The notes: generated from the sequence alone by a model not told the origin. A stretch of 64,000 nucleotides of DNA from an uncultured Psychrobacillus sp. (GCA_934234185.1 CAKQHO010000003.1:1-64000); one strand, 5' to 3'; positions 1 to 9,127 are shown, counted from the first letter of the stretch. Numbers and translations are program-made.

Positions 1-26
1 TGCGTATTAACACACTCACTCCTTGA
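1..26 (-). other. possible start of a gene running off the left edge
   Basis: Read on the minus strand there is an AAGGAG Shine-Dalgarno sequence (19-24), followed after five bases by a GTG at 13-11 that opens a frame running off the window. Only four codons are visible, so no product can be named. It could equally be chance. Confidence 0.2.
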
Positions 27-85
27 GAGTAACTATTTTTGGGTGGATTTAGACACCACCACATTTGACAAAGAACCATAAAAAA

Positions 86-123
86 GGACTTTTCCAAGTC
101 ATTTTCATGACTCAGAAAAGTCC
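86..123 (-). terminator. intrinsic terminator of the DUF4288 gene
   Basis: A long hairpin with outer arms GGACTTTTC and GAAAAGTCC and further pairing inside (GAGTCAT with ATGACTT), followed on the minus strand by a run of T (79-85). It lies 8 bases past the stop codon of the gene at 131. Confidence 0.85.
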
Positions 124-130
124 CCTCTTC

Positions 131-451
131 TTAACCAATCTTCCGTTGGTCCATACAAACTTCATCGTCTAATATAATATGGTGGCTGTATACCTCTACA
201 AATTCTAAGGCCTTATCTATATCATCTACGAGTTCAAAAACATCCAAGATCATTACCAATCTTATAGTTGTTTTTTCTCCAAAAGCATTTGTATAGGTAA
301 TATCTTTAAAGTGTTCTTTTACCATTCTATCTACATCTTCGAGCTTTGGGGCACGTATAATGTTAATCGTTTCTTCAAACGTTTTGTTAGGCATAGACTC
401 GGGCGATGAAATATGTTGAAACAACAGCTTTACTGAAAATGTTTTCTCCAA
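131..451 (-). CDS. DUF4288 family protein
   Basis: A small soluble protein of about 106 residues with no signal peptide or membrane segment. The N-terminal pattern FSVKLLF, the central EETINIIRA segment and the later LVMILDVFEL strand fit the DUF4288 family as I know it; no function is established for that family. I place the start at the TTG at 451, because AAGAGG sits eight bases upstream of it. The GTG at 460 overlaps that ribosome binding site and is less likely. It is followed at once by its own terminator, so it appears to be a single-gene unit. Family assignment is from memory of the pattern and is moderately secure. Confidence 0.6.
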   Translation of the reverse strand: MEKTFSVKLLFQHISSPESMPNKTFEETINIIRAPKLEDVDRMVKEHFKDITYTNAFGEKTTIRLVMILDVFELVDDIDKALEFVEVYSHHIILDDEVCMDQRKIG

Positions 452-460
452 TACGTTCAC

Positions 461-703
461 CTCTCTTTTTTCTATTTCCTATCTTAATTATTAAGGAAAA
501 CAGCTATAATTGCCACACAATTAAGTTGCGAAAGTCCATACAGAAATAGACACTTAATCGCAAAAAAATAAGGTTACTTTCATCCCATTTTATTCCTACT
601 TATATAAATAATTTGAACTATTTGAGTTAAAGATAATAAAATATTGTATATTCTACTTTTCCATGAACTATTTAGTAACAGAGGTAAATAGGCAATAAAA
701 ATA
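461..703. other. AT-rich intergenic stretch, nothing convincing seen
   Basis: This gap separates the DUF4288 gene from the 3' end of the ABC exporter operon, both on the minus strand. It must hold the DUF4288 promoter, but I could not pick a convincing -35/-10 pair. The short frames in it lack ribosome binding sites. The two hairpins that follow at 704-771 belong to the exporter operon. Confidence 0.4.
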
Positions 704-724
704 CTATGAACACGGAGTTCATAG
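704..724 (-). terminator. second, distal terminator-like hairpin of the exporter operon
   Basis: Arms CTATGAAC and GTTCATAG with a five-base loop, followed on the minus strand by the T-rich TATTTTTATT. It lies just beyond the main terminator at 747-771 and may catch read-through. Confidence 0.5.
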
Positions 725-746
725 CATCAAAACTTCTATATAAAAA

Positions 747-771
747 AACTCACAGGACGTGCCTGTGAGTT
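747..771 (-). terminator. intrinsic terminator of the heterodimeric ABC exporter operon
   Basis: Perfect 10-bp arms AACTCACAGG and CCTGTGAGTT with a five-base loop, then a T-run on the minus strand. It begins 4 bases past the stop codon of the gene at 775. Confidence 0.85.
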
Positions 772-774
772 AGA

Positions 775-2592
775 CTATCTCTTAAACTGACTTTCGTATA
801 GCTCTGAATAAAATCCTTTTTGCTTAAGTAGCTCTAAATGAGTGCCCGATTCAAGCAGCTTCCCTTGATGGATAACTAAAATTCGATCAGCATTTTCTAT
901 CGTTTTTAAACGATGCGCTATAACAAAGCTAGTACGTCCCTCGGTCAATCGATTAAGCCCCTGCTGTATCTCTACTTCCGTTCTAGTATCAATACTGGAG
1001 GTAGCTTCATCTAGTATTAAAATATCAGAGTCTGCCAATATACCTCGCGCTATTGCTATCAGCTGGCGTTGCCCCTGACTAAGGCTTGCTCCACCTGAGG
1101 TAATCACCGTGTTATACTTCTCTGGCAAATGCTTGATAAAGCTATGGGCCGAAGCCATTTTTGCAGCTACTATTACTTCTTCATCCGTTGCATTTAGCCT
1201 ACCGTACCTAATATTTTCAAGTATGGACCCAGAAAAAAGGAATGTATCTTGAAGAACAATTCCAATTTTCTCCCGTAGCTTACTTATTTGATATTCCTTT
1301 ATGTCTCGCCCGTCTATCTTGATAGAACCAGTATCAATATCATAAAATCTCATCAGTAGGTTAATAATGGTTGTTTTCCCCGAACCTGTAGGTCCTACCA
1401 GAGCAACTTTTTCTCCTGCTTTAGCTTGAAAGCTTATCTCTTTTAGTATTGGCGTTCCTTCCTCATAGGAGAAGCTTACATTCGAAAATTCGACGTCTCC
1501 TTTTAAGGAAGTTATTGAGACTGCTTCTTTGCTATCCTGCATATCTGGTTCTTCATCCATAATTTCAAAAACTCGTTCAGCACCTGCAATAGCTGATTGA
1601 AACGTGTTTAATAAGTTGGAAAGCTGATTAATTGGTCGATAGAATTGCCGTGAATAAGTGACAAAAGCAGCTATAATACCGACAGTAGCCATTTCCTGCA
1701 CAGTCATAAGAGCACCGATTCCTATGATTAATGCTAACCCAAGGTTGTTAATAAAGTTATTTATAGGTCCTAAAAAGCCTGAAACGGTGTCTGCCGCCAT
1801 AGCAGAATGTCTTAATCTTTCATTTACAGAAGAAAACTTGTGAAAAGTAGGTTCCTCTTGACCGAAGAGGGTCACTATTTCATTACCAGAGATAGCTTCC
1901 TCTATGAAGCCATTGAGCTCGCCAAGATCTCTCTGTCTTTTAATGAAGTTACTACTGCTATATTTAATAATCTTTTTTGTTGTAAAAACTACTAATGGAA
2001 TAATTAGTAATGATACGATAGCTAACATCCAGTTAAGTAGGAACATTGCTATCGCAACACCTGAAACCATTAAGATGGATGAAAATATTTGTATGACACT
2101 CTGACTAAGAGCACTATTCAAGCTCTCGATATCATTTGTTACCCGACTCATCAAGTCTCCATGTGAACGTTTATCAAAAAAGCGTAATGACAAAGATTGA
2201 AACTTATTAAAGATGTCTTGTCGAAGACTTTTTATCGTTTTCAAGGATACCTGCACCATCAAATAATTCTGTAACCATGTGAAGATAGAAGCTGCAGTAT
2301 AAACCCCGGCCAATATAAGAAGAAAACGAAATGTTCCGCTTAGATTCTTTGGGATTATATACATATCTGTGATATAACCAATTAAAAAAGGGCCCAGTAT
2401 GTTTAATAGTGTAGAGAGAATAACAAAACAGATAGCAATAATCATAGAGAGCTTTTGTCTCTCCATGTATCTCCATATTCGCAAGACTGTCCCTTTTCTA
2501 TCCTTTGCTTTTACAACAGGACCTCCCATACCTCTTGGTCCCCTTGCTCTACTTATTGCATCAGAGCTTGGCTGTGTGGAGGGTTTATTCAT
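775..2592 (-). CDS. ABC exporter half-transporter, catalytically complete subunit (YfiC-like)
   Basis: A multidrug-type exporter half of about 605 residues: a cytosolic tail rich in Gly/Arg/Pro (RGPRGMGG), a six-helix membrane domain, then a nucleotide-binding domain. That domain has Walker A GPTGSGKTT, Walker B ILILDEATS with the catalytic Glu, and the H-loop AHRLKTI. Its signature is LSQGQ instead of LSGGQ. The ATG at 2592 has AAAGGGGG upstream and overlaps the end of the preceding subunit gene by eight bases (ATGAATAA), so translation is probably coupled. Together the two genes form a heterodimer of the BmrCD/YfiBC/TM287-288 kind. The substrate is unknown; drugs or lipophilic compounds are typical for the family. 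Confidence 0.88.
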   Translation of the reverse strand: MNKPSTQPSSDAISRARGPRGMGGPVVKAKDRKGTVLRIWRYMERQKLSMIIAICFVILSTLLNILGPFLIGYITDMYIIPKNLSGTFRFLLILAGVYTAASIFTWLQNYLMVQVSLKTIKSLRQDIFNKFQSLSLRFFDKRSHGDLMSRVTNDIESLNSALSQSVIQIFSSILMVSGVAIAMFLLNWMLAIVSLLIIPLVVFTTKKIIKYSSSNFIKRQRDLGELNGFIEEAISGNEIVTLFGQEEPTFHKFSSVNERLRHSAMAADTVSGFLGPINNFINNLGLALIIGIGALMTVQEMATVGIIAAFVTYSRQFYRPINQLSNLLNTFQSAIAGAERVFEIMDEEPDMQDSKEAVSITSLKGDVEFSNVSFSYEEGTPILKEISFQAKAGEKVALVGPTGSGKTTIINLLMRFYDIDTGSIKIDGRDIKEYQISKLREKIGIVLQDTFLFSGSILENIRYGRLNATDEEVIVAAKMASAHSFIKHLPEKYNTVITSGGASLSQGQRQLIAIARGILADSDILILDEATSSIDTRTEVEIQQGLNRLTEGRTSFVIAHRLKTIENADRILVIHQGKLLESGTHLELLKQKGFYSELYESQFKR

Positions 2593-4324
2593 TACTAGAA
2601 ACCCCCTTTCCTGTTTGTGTTTCGTATATCCCACGATATACATTACTATTATTCAGAAGCTCCTCATGTGTTCCAGAAGCAACTAACCTACCATCATCCA
2701 TTACGAATATTTGGTCTGCATCCTTTATGGAAGAAATCTTTGAGGAAATAATGATAACTGTCATGCTTTCTTTTTGTTCATTTAGAGTCTGTTGTACAGA
2801 TGCTTCAGATATTGCATCAATAGCAGAAGTAGAATCATCTAGCACTAGTATTTTTGGTTGTCGAATAAATGCCCTTGCCATAGACAAACGTTGCTTTTGA
2901 CCACCTGAGAGATTGGTAGCTCCCTGCATTAGCCTATAATCGAATCCTTCTTCCAATTGATTTATAAACTCTTTTGCAGCAGCAGCCGAAACAGCCTCTT
3001 CCATTTCCTGCTCCTGGGCACCTTCTTTTCCATATTGTAAATTTTCTTTAATCGACCCCGAAAACAAGGAGGCTTTCTGAGGTACGAAGCCGATAGCCTT
3101 TCTGAGATTCAAAAGCGTGATTTCTCTACTATCTACTCCATCTATCAAAACTCTCCCCTCGTCTGGATCGTATAAACGTGGAATTAGCTTTACTAGTGTC
3201 GATTTTCCACTCCCAGTGGAACCGATAATTCCTACCTTTTGTCCTGCTTGAATATTAAAGGTAATGTTTTTCAAAACGTATTCACCATTCTTGCTATAGC
3301 TAAAAGAAACATCTTCAAAAGCTATCGATCCCTGTACAGAAGACGAAACTGTTGTATTAGCACCGTTGATATCGCTATCCGTTTCTAGCACTTTACTAAT
3401 ACGAGAGGCAGAGGCAAATGACTTTGTTATTTGCATTAACACATGAATGCTCGTCATCAGGCCATTCATAATAATGTTAAGATAGTTTATAAAAGCAAGG
3501 ATAACCCCTACTTGCAGGAGACCTTCATCAACTTTTATAGCACCCATCCACATTCCAGCAACTACTCCGATATTCACTACAAACATGACGATTGGTGACA
3601 AGGTAAGTATCACTTGTTCGGCTACCAAGTTTCTTTTCATTAAGGTATCGTTTATTTCATCAAAAGCCTCTATCTCATAGTTCTTTCGATCAAATGCTTT
3701 TATTACCCTGATTCCAGAAAAAGTTTCTTGAAGCTTTGTATTTACGCTATCCATTGCCTTCTGGACTTTGCCAAAAAGCTTCCCTGACTTTGCTGAAAAA
3801 TAGTAAATGAGAATGATCAGTATAGGAATCGCCAGAAGCAGAACTGGAAATAGTTCTGGTGCTGTAATCCAAACAATCACAACTGCTCCGATAAACAGCA
3901 AGGGACCTCTAACGAATACTCTCAGCGTCATCATAACAGCTTGCTGAACAGAGGTAATATCATTTGTCACAATTGTTATTAGCTTACCGATTCCAAAGGA
4001 GTCTAAATTTCTATTAGAAAAATGTTGCGTTTTACGGAAGACATCTCTCCTTAAATCTGAGGAGAAATTAATCGCGGCTCTCGCACTAAAAATAGTGCTT
4101 CCTGCTCCTCCTATTAGACCAATAAATGCTGTTACAAGCATTAAAATACCAAGCTTAATCACATAAGCCGAATCATTATTTGCAATTCCATCATCAATTA
4201 TATGTGACATGATAGTAGGCTGAAGAAGGTCCATCGCTACCTCTACACACATAAGTAAAGGACCTAATATCGCAAATAAGGTATACGGTTTTAAATAAGA
4301 AATTAATTTACCGAAGGATTTCAA
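2585..4324 (-). CDS. ABC exporter half-transporter, degenerate-site subunit (YfiB-like)
   Basis: The first gene of the exporter operon, about 579 residues with six membrane helices then a nucleotide-binding domain. Walker A is GSTGSGKST and the signature LSGGQ is intact. However, the residue after Walker B is Asp (LVLDDSTS) instead of Glu, and the H-loop His is replaced by Ser (ISSKISSI). These are the changes expected in the degenerate half of a heterodimer; its partner carries the matching altered signature. I choose the TTG at 4324, which has AGGAG ten bases upstream. The in-frame TTG at 4357 lies inside the -10 box of the promoter at 4357-4385 and would not be transcribed. Confidence 0.87.
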   Translation of the reverse strand: MKSFGKLISYLKPYTLFAILGPLLMCVEVAMDLLQPTIMSHIIDDGIANNDSAYVIKLGILMLVTAFIGLIGGAGSTIFSARAAINFSSDLRRDVFRKTQHFSNRNLDSFGIGKLITIVTNDITSVQQAVMMTLRVFVRGPLLFIGAVVIVWITAPELFPVLLLAIPILIILIYYFSAKSGKLFGKVQKAMDSVNTKLQETFSGIRVIKAFDRKNYEIEAFDEINDTLMKRNLVAEQVILTLSPIVMFVVNIGVVAGMWMGAIKVDEGLLQVGVILAFINYLNIIMNGLMTSIHVLMQITKSFASASRISKVLETDSDINGANTTVSSSVQGSIAFEDVSFSYSKNGEYVLKNITFNIQAGQKVGIIGSTGSGKSTLVKLIPRLYDPDEGRVLIDGVDSREITLLNLRKAIGFVPQKASLFSGSIKENLQYGKEGAQEQEMEEAVSAAAAKEFINQLEEGFDYRLMQGATNLSGGQKQRLSMARAFIRQPKILVLDDSTSAIDAISEASVQQTLNEQKESMTVIIISSKISSIKDADQIFVMDDGRLVASGTHEELLNNSNVYRGIYETQTGKGVSSNE

Positions 4325-4356
4325 AACACTTTCACTCCTAACTCTCTCATTTAACA

Positions 4357-4385
4357 AGTGTATACATACGTATACAACTAGTCAA
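4357..4385 (-). promoter_or_regulatory. sigma-A-type promoter of the ABC exporter operon
   Basis: On the minus strand TTGACT (4380-4385) and TACACT (4357-4362) are separated by exactly 17 bases. Transcription should start near 4350, about 26 bases before the TTG start codon. Confidence 0.7.
4359..4376. promoter_or_regulatory. palindromic operator between -35 and -10
   Basis: Seven-base inverted arms TGTATAC and GTATACA around a four-base spacer fill the gap between the -35 and -10 boxes of the exporter promoter and overlap the -10 box. This is a classic repressor position. The likely regulator type (GntR, TetR or MarR) cannot be told from the site, and no regulator gene adjoins it. Confidence 0.6.
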
Positions 4386-4472
4386 TATATTGATGAAACA
4401 ATTTCGTTCAAGATGTCGAGAAACTATGTCTTTTGAGTCCTTCCTCAAAAGCTTATACTTTCTTATAAAAAA

Positions 4473-4506
4473 AACTCATATGAACATTTATCAGTTCACA
4501 TGAGTT
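4473..4506 (-). terminator. intrinsic terminator of the Rieske oxidoreductase gene
   Basis: Arms AACTCATATGAAC and GTTCACATGAGTT (one mismatch) with an eight-base loop; on the minus strand it runs into eight T. Confidence 0.8.
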
Positions 4507-4544
4507 CCTTTTTATTTGAGCTAGAAGCTAAAGTATCCTGCTCT

Positions 4545-6074
4545 TTAGTTCAATTTTTCTAATGGTTCAAAGGCTGGGCCTTCTAAAACATCTCCAGTGT
4601 ATGAAAATCTAGATCCATGGCAAGGACAGTCCCAGGAGGTTTCCGCATGATTAAAGGCAACATCACACCCCATATGAGTACATACAGGTTTCACAAGATA
4701 TACTTTACCAGTCTCATCCTTAAAGGCTCCAACCTTCTTACCATCTACCTTAACTATATCGCCGGTTCCTAACTTCAAATCATCTAGTGTCAAATCTACT
4801 TTTTCTGTTTTTCCTTTAATAAACTCTTTCGCTACGCTCGCATTGGTTGCTGTAAAGGAGGAAATATCCTCTTTTTTCATCTTTGATCGAGTTGGAGAGT
4901 AAAGCTCCGCATAAGGATTATCTTTTCCTAATACATTATCTGCCATAATACGAGCCGCTACCGTGCTATTGGTCATTCCCCATTTGGCATATCCTGTTGC
5001 TACCAGTACATCCTCATTGCCAGATGTAATTGGTCCAACATAAGGTAGTTGATCAAGCGTTACTAAATCCTGCGCTGACCAACGATAGTCAAAGCTTTCT
5101 ATATTAAATTGTTCACGCCCGTACATCGCAAGTTTTTCATAATTTTCTACCGTATCTCCATCAAATCTACCTGTTATATGTCCTTCTCCACCGATTAGGA
5201 GGTATCTAGTGCCGTCTCCACCTAATGTATTCCTTATAGATCTAGTCGGTTTTTCTACGTTAATATACATTCCCTTTGGGTCTCCTTCACGTGCCTTAGC
5301 TGCAACCACATACGAACGCTCTGGATGCATTCTTGCAAAGTAGAGACCTTCGCCATCATTAAAAGGAAAATGACTACAAACCAACACTTTCTTCGCTTTT
5401 ATTTTCTTACCATCCATCATTTCTACCGTATGCCCTGAGGATACAGTTTTGGCTCTTGATTGCTCAAAAAATTGAACACCCTTTTCTACCGACTTTTCAA
5501 TCAGCACCTTTGCGTACTTTAACGGATGAAACTGTCCTTGATTTTCTAGCTTTAATGCAGTTTTTATTTGAAAAGGAAGCTCTGTTTTTTTAGTTAAAGA
5601 TGAGGACTTAATATCCAGTGCATTATATGCCTCCATCTCCTTTTGTAAAACCTCCGCTCCATCTTCGGTTTCTGCATAAATGTATGCATCTGCTTTCTCA
5701 TAGTCACACTCAATTCCGTGTTGGGATACTAATAATTCCATGTAATTCTTCGCATCCATATTTGCCTCATAATACATTTTTGCCTTTTCTTTTCCAAAGG
5801 TAGAAATAAGCTGCTGATATATTGGACCATGCTGCGCTGTAATTTTTGCTGTCGTGAAAGCAGTAGTGCCCGTGAACATGGTTCTTCCTTCTACAACTAT
5901 TACTTTTAAACCGCTATTTCTTAGTAAATAGGCTGCAGTTACACCAGTTAACCCTGCCCCTATAATTACTACGTCCGTCTCCATATCACTAGGTAGAGAA
6001 GTAAATGATGGTATATCATTTATCTCTCTCCAGTAGGATTTAGATTCACTCGGTAATATATTTTTTTCTGCCAT
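4545..6074 (-). CDS. yhfW: FAD-dependent oxidoreductase with C-terminal Rieske 2Fe-2S domain (YhfW-like)
   Basis: The first 400 residues are a DAO-type flavoprotein: the FAD-binding motif GAGLTGVTAAYLL lies near residue 40 and a second FAD-contact region (ATGYAKWGMTNS) further on. The last 50 residues carry a Rieske centre, with C-T-H-M-G-C and C-P-C-H-G-S supplying the two Cys and two His ligands. The length of 509 residues equals what I recall for B. subtilis YhfW. Substrate and electron partner are not known. The ATG at 6074 has AAGGAGG eight bases upstream. It is a single-gene unit with its own terminator, divergent from the DUF2500 gene. Confidence 0.85.
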   Translation of the reverse strand: MAEKNILPSESKSYWREINDIPSFTSLPSDMETDVVIIGAGLTGVTAAYLLRNSGLKVIVVEGRTMFTGTTAFTTAKITAQHGPIYQQLISTFGKEKAKMYYEANMDAKNYMELLVSQHGIECDYEKADAYIYAETEDGAEVLQKEMEAYNALDIKSSSLTKKTELPFQIKTALKLENQGQFHPLKYAKVLIEKSVEKGVQFFEQSRAKTVSSGHTVEMMDGKKIKAKKVLVCSHFPFNDGEGLYFARMHPERSYVVAAKAREGDPKGMYINVEKPTRSIRNTLGGDGTRYLLIGGEGHITGRFDGDTVENYEKLAMYGREQFNIESFDYRWSAQDLVTLDQLPYVGPITSGNEDVLVATGYAKWGMTNSTVAARIMADNVLGKDNPYAELYSPTRSKMKKEDISSFTATNASVAKEFIKGKTEKVDLTLDDLKLGTGDIVKVDGKKVGAFKDETGKVYLVKPVCTHMGCDVAFNHAETSWDCPCHGSRFSYTGDVLEGPAFEPLEKLN

Positions 6075-6165
6075 GTAATTTTCCTCCTTTTTAATAGTGT
6101 CTATCTTAAAACGAAACTTTATTCAATATGGAGCGTATAAATTGCTGAGAGAGGGGTTAATTAAT

Positions 6166-6507
6166 TTGGAAATGTTCGGTTTCATAAATATGTTATTTCC
6201 ATTATTTTTCATTATCATTCTTGGGTTTATTATTTTCACAGCTATTAAAGGGATTGGGGAGTGGGGTAAAAACAACAACTCTCCTAAACTATCTGTACCC
6301 GCACAGGTTGTATCTAAACGCTCTAGAACTAGTGGTGGAGCCGGAGACAGCTCTGCCTCCACCTCCTACTTTGTCACATTTGAGTTTGAGAGTGGAGATC
6401 GAATGGAGTTAAGAGTAAGCGGTCGTGAATACGGCATGCTTGCAGATGATGACCTAGGTTTACTAAGCTTTCAAGGAACGAGATACCTGTCCTTTGAGCG
6501 TAAATAG
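6166..6507 (+). CDS. DUF2500 family membrane protein
   Basis: A small protein of about 113 residues with one N-terminal membrane helix (MLFPLFFIIILGFIIF region), a short polar linker, then a small beta-rich domain. The segment VPAQVVSKR, the later YFVTFEFESGDRMEL and the closing LSFQGTRYLSFER are the pattern of DUF2500 proteins, whose role is unknown. The start is uncertain: TTG at 6166 has AGAGGGG nine bases upstream and is my choice, while ATG at 6172 is 15 bases away. The longer frame from 6097 has no ribosome binding site. It converges on the symporter gene and ends in a strong terminator. Confidence 0.7.
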   Translation: MEMFGFINMLFPLFFIIILGFIIFTAIKGIGEWGKNNNSPKLSVPAQVVSKRSRTSGGAGDSSASTSYFVTFEFESGDRMELRVSGREYGMLADDDLGLLSFQGTRYLSFERK

Positions 6508-6545
6508 AAAGAGGGTCGCCCCGTAACTTTCGGGACACCCTCTTT
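6508..6545 (+). terminator. intrinsic terminator after the DUF2500 gene
   Basis: Arms AAAGAGGGT and ACCCTCTTT with an inner CCCG/CGGG pair, followed by T on the plus strand. It starts at the stop codon and may also stop the convergent symporter transcript. Confidence 0.85.
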
Positions 6546-6593
6546 TTTGCTTGATCAACAGTGACGGTTGACCATGTCACTATTATGATTTCC

Positions 6594-7991
6594 TTATCGA
6601 TCTTCCTCTTCCCAGCATTCTGTATTTTTCAGACCTGGGATATTTTTCGCATAGAAAGTTGGATCTTCTCCTCTTTTCCTTTGAATCGTAAAATCATCCA
6701 ATACGTTGAAGGCAATTTTACCTAGCATGACGATTACTATGATGTTCAAGATAGCCATGAGTCCCATAAATAAGTCTGCTAGGTTCCATACTAAGCTTAC
6801 TTTAGCAAGAGCCCCGAACATAACCATAGCAAGAACAACTACTCGATAAGCATTCAACCAACCTTTTCCTGCATTTATAAATTCTATATTTGTTTCACCG
6901 TAGTAGTAATTACCAATAACAGAACTAAATGCAAAGAATAGAATAGCTATCGCTACAAAATAAAGTGCCCATTCTCCCACGTGTACAGCAAGAGAGTTTT
7001 GAGTCAAGATAATTCCATCGTCTTCTCCTGTATTATATAAACCAGCTAATATAATGATAAATGCTGTAGCTGAACAAATAATAATGGTATCGAAGAACAC
7101 GCCTAAACTTTGAACTAACCCTTGTTTTGCCGGGTGAGATACACTTGCTGTAGCAGCAGCATTCGGAACACTACCCATGCCGGCTTCATTGGAAAATAGT
7201 CCACGTCTAACTCCTTGCATTATTGCTGCACCTATTGCTCCACCAGCTGCTTCCTGTAATCCAAATGCATGGGTAACTATTAGATTGAATATAGCTGGAA
7301 TTTCAGAGATATTCGTTATAACTACAAATAATGCTATCGCTATATAAAATACAGCCATTACAGGTACAACTACTTGTGTAACTTTTACGATTCTATGTAC
7401 TCCACCAAAGATGATAATTGCAGTTAAAATCACAAGAGCAATACCAATTACATATGTCGGAATATTAAACACTTCACCTACAGAGGTGGCAATTGTATTT
7501 GATTGAACAGCATTGAAAATAAATCCAAAACATAAAATGAGTAACACACTAAAAATAATACCCAATTTCCTATTCCCAAGTGCCTTTTCCATATAGTAAG
7601 CAGGACCACCTCGGAAACTTTCTCCATCTCTTACTTTATAAACCTGTGCAAGTGTACTTTCTATAAAGGCAGTTGCCATCCCGATTAATGCAATGATCCA
7701 CATCCAAAATACAGCCCCTGGACCACCTATACCAATAGCTAGTGCTACTCCCGTGATATTACCGGTCCCTACACGGGAAGCTGTACTGATTGTAAATGCC
7801 TGGAAGGGAGACACCCCACCCTTTTCTTCCTTTTTTTCTGTTATTAATCGAAACATTTCTCCAAATAGACGTACTTGAACAAACTTTGTCCCTATAGTAA
7901 AATACAATCCTGCTCCAACTAACAAAGCTATTAAGATATATGTCCATAGAACGTCATTTACCCCATCTACTAAGTTTTCTATCCACTCCAT
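6594..7991 (-). CDS. sodium:alanine/glycine/glutamine symporter (AGCS family, AlsT-like)
   Basis: An integral membrane transporter of 465 residues with about eleven helices, carrying amino acids inward with sodium or protons. The family-defining stretch is at residues 65-100: SPFQAFTISTASRVGTGNI followed by GVALAIGIGGPGAVFWMW. The motifs GGVHRIV and GLFSNEAGMGS are also present. Length is normal for the family. The ATG at 7991 follows AGGAGG. The exact substrate (alanine, glycine or glutamine) cannot be read from the sequence. It is monocistronic, lying between the DUF2500 terminator and ppaC. Confidence 0.9.
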   Translation of the reverse strand: MEWIENLVDGVNDVLWTYILIALLVGAGLYFTIGTKFVQVRLFGEMFRLITEKKEEKGGVSPFQAFTISTASRVGTGNITGVALAIGIGGPGAVFWMWIIALIGMATAFIESTLAQVYKVRDGESFRGGPAYYMEKALGNRKLGIIFSVLLILCFGFIFNAVQSNTIATSVGEVFNIPTYVIGIALVILTAIIIFGGVHRIVKVTQVVVPVMAVFYIAIALFVVITNISEIPAIFNLIVTHAFGLQEAAGGAIGAAIMQGVRRGLFSNEAGMGSVPNAAATASVSHPAKQGLVQSLGVFFDTIIICSATAFIIILAGLYNTGEDDGIILTQNSLAVHVGEWALYFVAIAILFFAFSSVIGNYYYGETNIEFINAGKGWLNAYRVVVLAMVMFGALAKVSLVWNLADLFMGLMAILNIIVIVMLGKIAFNVLDDFTIQRKRGEDPTFYAKNIPGLKNTECWEEEDR

Positions 7992-8157
7992 CTTCTTTCC
8001 TCCTGTCTTACTCTTCTACCACCTATACCCTATTTTTTGGATTACTAACGTCGTAATCTAATAAGTATATATTATTATCTCTTCACTATTTCTTTAGGCG
8101 CTATGACTTATTATAAACTGAGGACATAGCTTTTGTACCCTGGTAGCTGGTGGGAAT

Positions 8158-8192
8158 AAAAATACTCCCTAGTTATACCTAGAGAGTGTTTT
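8158..8192 (-). terminator. intrinsic terminator of ppaC
   Basis: An imperfect hairpin (arms around ACACTCTCTAG and CTAGGGAGTAT) with T-rich flanks on the minus strand, three bases after the ppaC stop codon. Confidence 0.7.
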
Positions 8193-8194
8193 TA

Positions 8195-9127
8195 TTATAG
8201 ACTTGTTAAGGCATCGGTTAATGCTGGGACTACTTGTTTTTTTCTAGAAACCACACCTTTTAATAAAGCCTTATTATTTTCAAACTTCACATTAAATGCT
8301 GTCTCTGCCTTTAAAGCAACCTTACCAAGAGATAGGGCTACAGAATCGTTGTTTAGTATATCAGTAACTACAAAGAAGAATAAATCTAATTCTTTTTCTT
8401 GAATCTCTTGATGAATTAGTTCTTCTAGTTCGGCTTGGCGGTTCATTACATCGTTTACATCGACTGCGTTCACTTGAGCAACCACTACCTTATAGTCTCC
8501 CATTCCAAATTCTTTTGCATCTAATGTAAGAAGATCATCTAAGCTCTTGTCACTTAAGTCTGCTCCTGCCTTTAGCATAGCGAGTCCATATTCTTCTGCA
8601 CTGACTCCAGCAAGTTTTTCAAGCTCACGAGCAGCAGCGATATCCTCCTCTGTGCAGGTTGGAGATTTAAACAACAATGAATCTGAAATTATAGCGGAAA
8701 GCATTAAACCAGCAATATTAGCTGGAACCTCTATGCCCTTTTCTTTATATAGTTTGTTTAAAATAGTTGCAGTACAACCAACAGGTTCTGCACGGTAGTA
8801 CAAGGGTTCTGCTGTTTCGAAATTAGCAATTCGGTGGTGATCAATTACCTCTGTAATTTGAACATCCTCAATGCCATCCGCACTCTGTTGCATTTCATTG
8901 TGATCTACCAGGATAACCTTTTTTGCTTCGCTAGAAACATTTTCTATTAAGCGAGGTTCTTCAAAACCAAACTTCTCTAGCGCATATTTTGTTTCATTAT
9001 TTACTTCGCCTAAACGGACTGCCTCCGCTTCCACTCCTACGGCATTCTTTAAATAAGCATATACAATAGCAGACGTAATTGTATCTGTGTCTGGATTCTT
9101 ATGGCCAAAAACTAAAACCTTTTCCAT
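8195..9127 (-). CDS. ppaC: manganese-dependent inorganic pyrophosphatase (family II)
   Basis: A cytosolic DHH-superfamily phosphohydrolase that splits pyrophosphate to two phosphates and so drives biosynthetic reactions. The N-terminal metal site GHKNPDTDT (residues 8-16), the VDHNE motif near residue 75 and the DHH signature IDHHR near residue 97 are all present, followed by the DHHA2 domain with SRKKQVVP near the C terminus. At 310 residues it matches the usual length (309). The ATG at 9127 has AGGAGG upstream. It is a single-gene unit. Confidence 0.96.
   Translation of the reverse strand: MEKVLVFGHKNPDTDTITSAIVYAYLKNAVGVEAEAVRLGEVNNETKYALEKFGFEEPRLIENVSSEAKKVILVDHNEMQQSADGIEDVQITEVIDHHRIANFETAEPLYYRAEPVGCTATILNKLYKEKGIEVPANIAGLMLSAIISDSLLFKSPTCTEEDIAAARELEKLAGVSAEEYGLAMLKAGADLSDKSLDDLLTLDAKEFGMGDYKVVVAQVNAVDVNDVMNRQAELEELIHQEIQEKELDLFFFVVTDILNNDSVALSLGKVALKAETAFNVKFENNKALLKGVVSRKKQVVPALTDALTSL

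Noticed and set aside
45..60. Small GGTGG...CCACC hairpin at the left edge
   Set aside because: Short, no T-run, and no gene context is visible; it cannot be told from chance or the end of an unseen element.
8041..8160. Possible riboswitch or T-box between ppaC and the symporter
   Set aside because: The GGTAGCTGGTGGG stretch looked suggestive, but there is no T-box sequence (AGGGTGG-ACCGCG) or specifier arrangement, and its location is the 3' side of ppaC.
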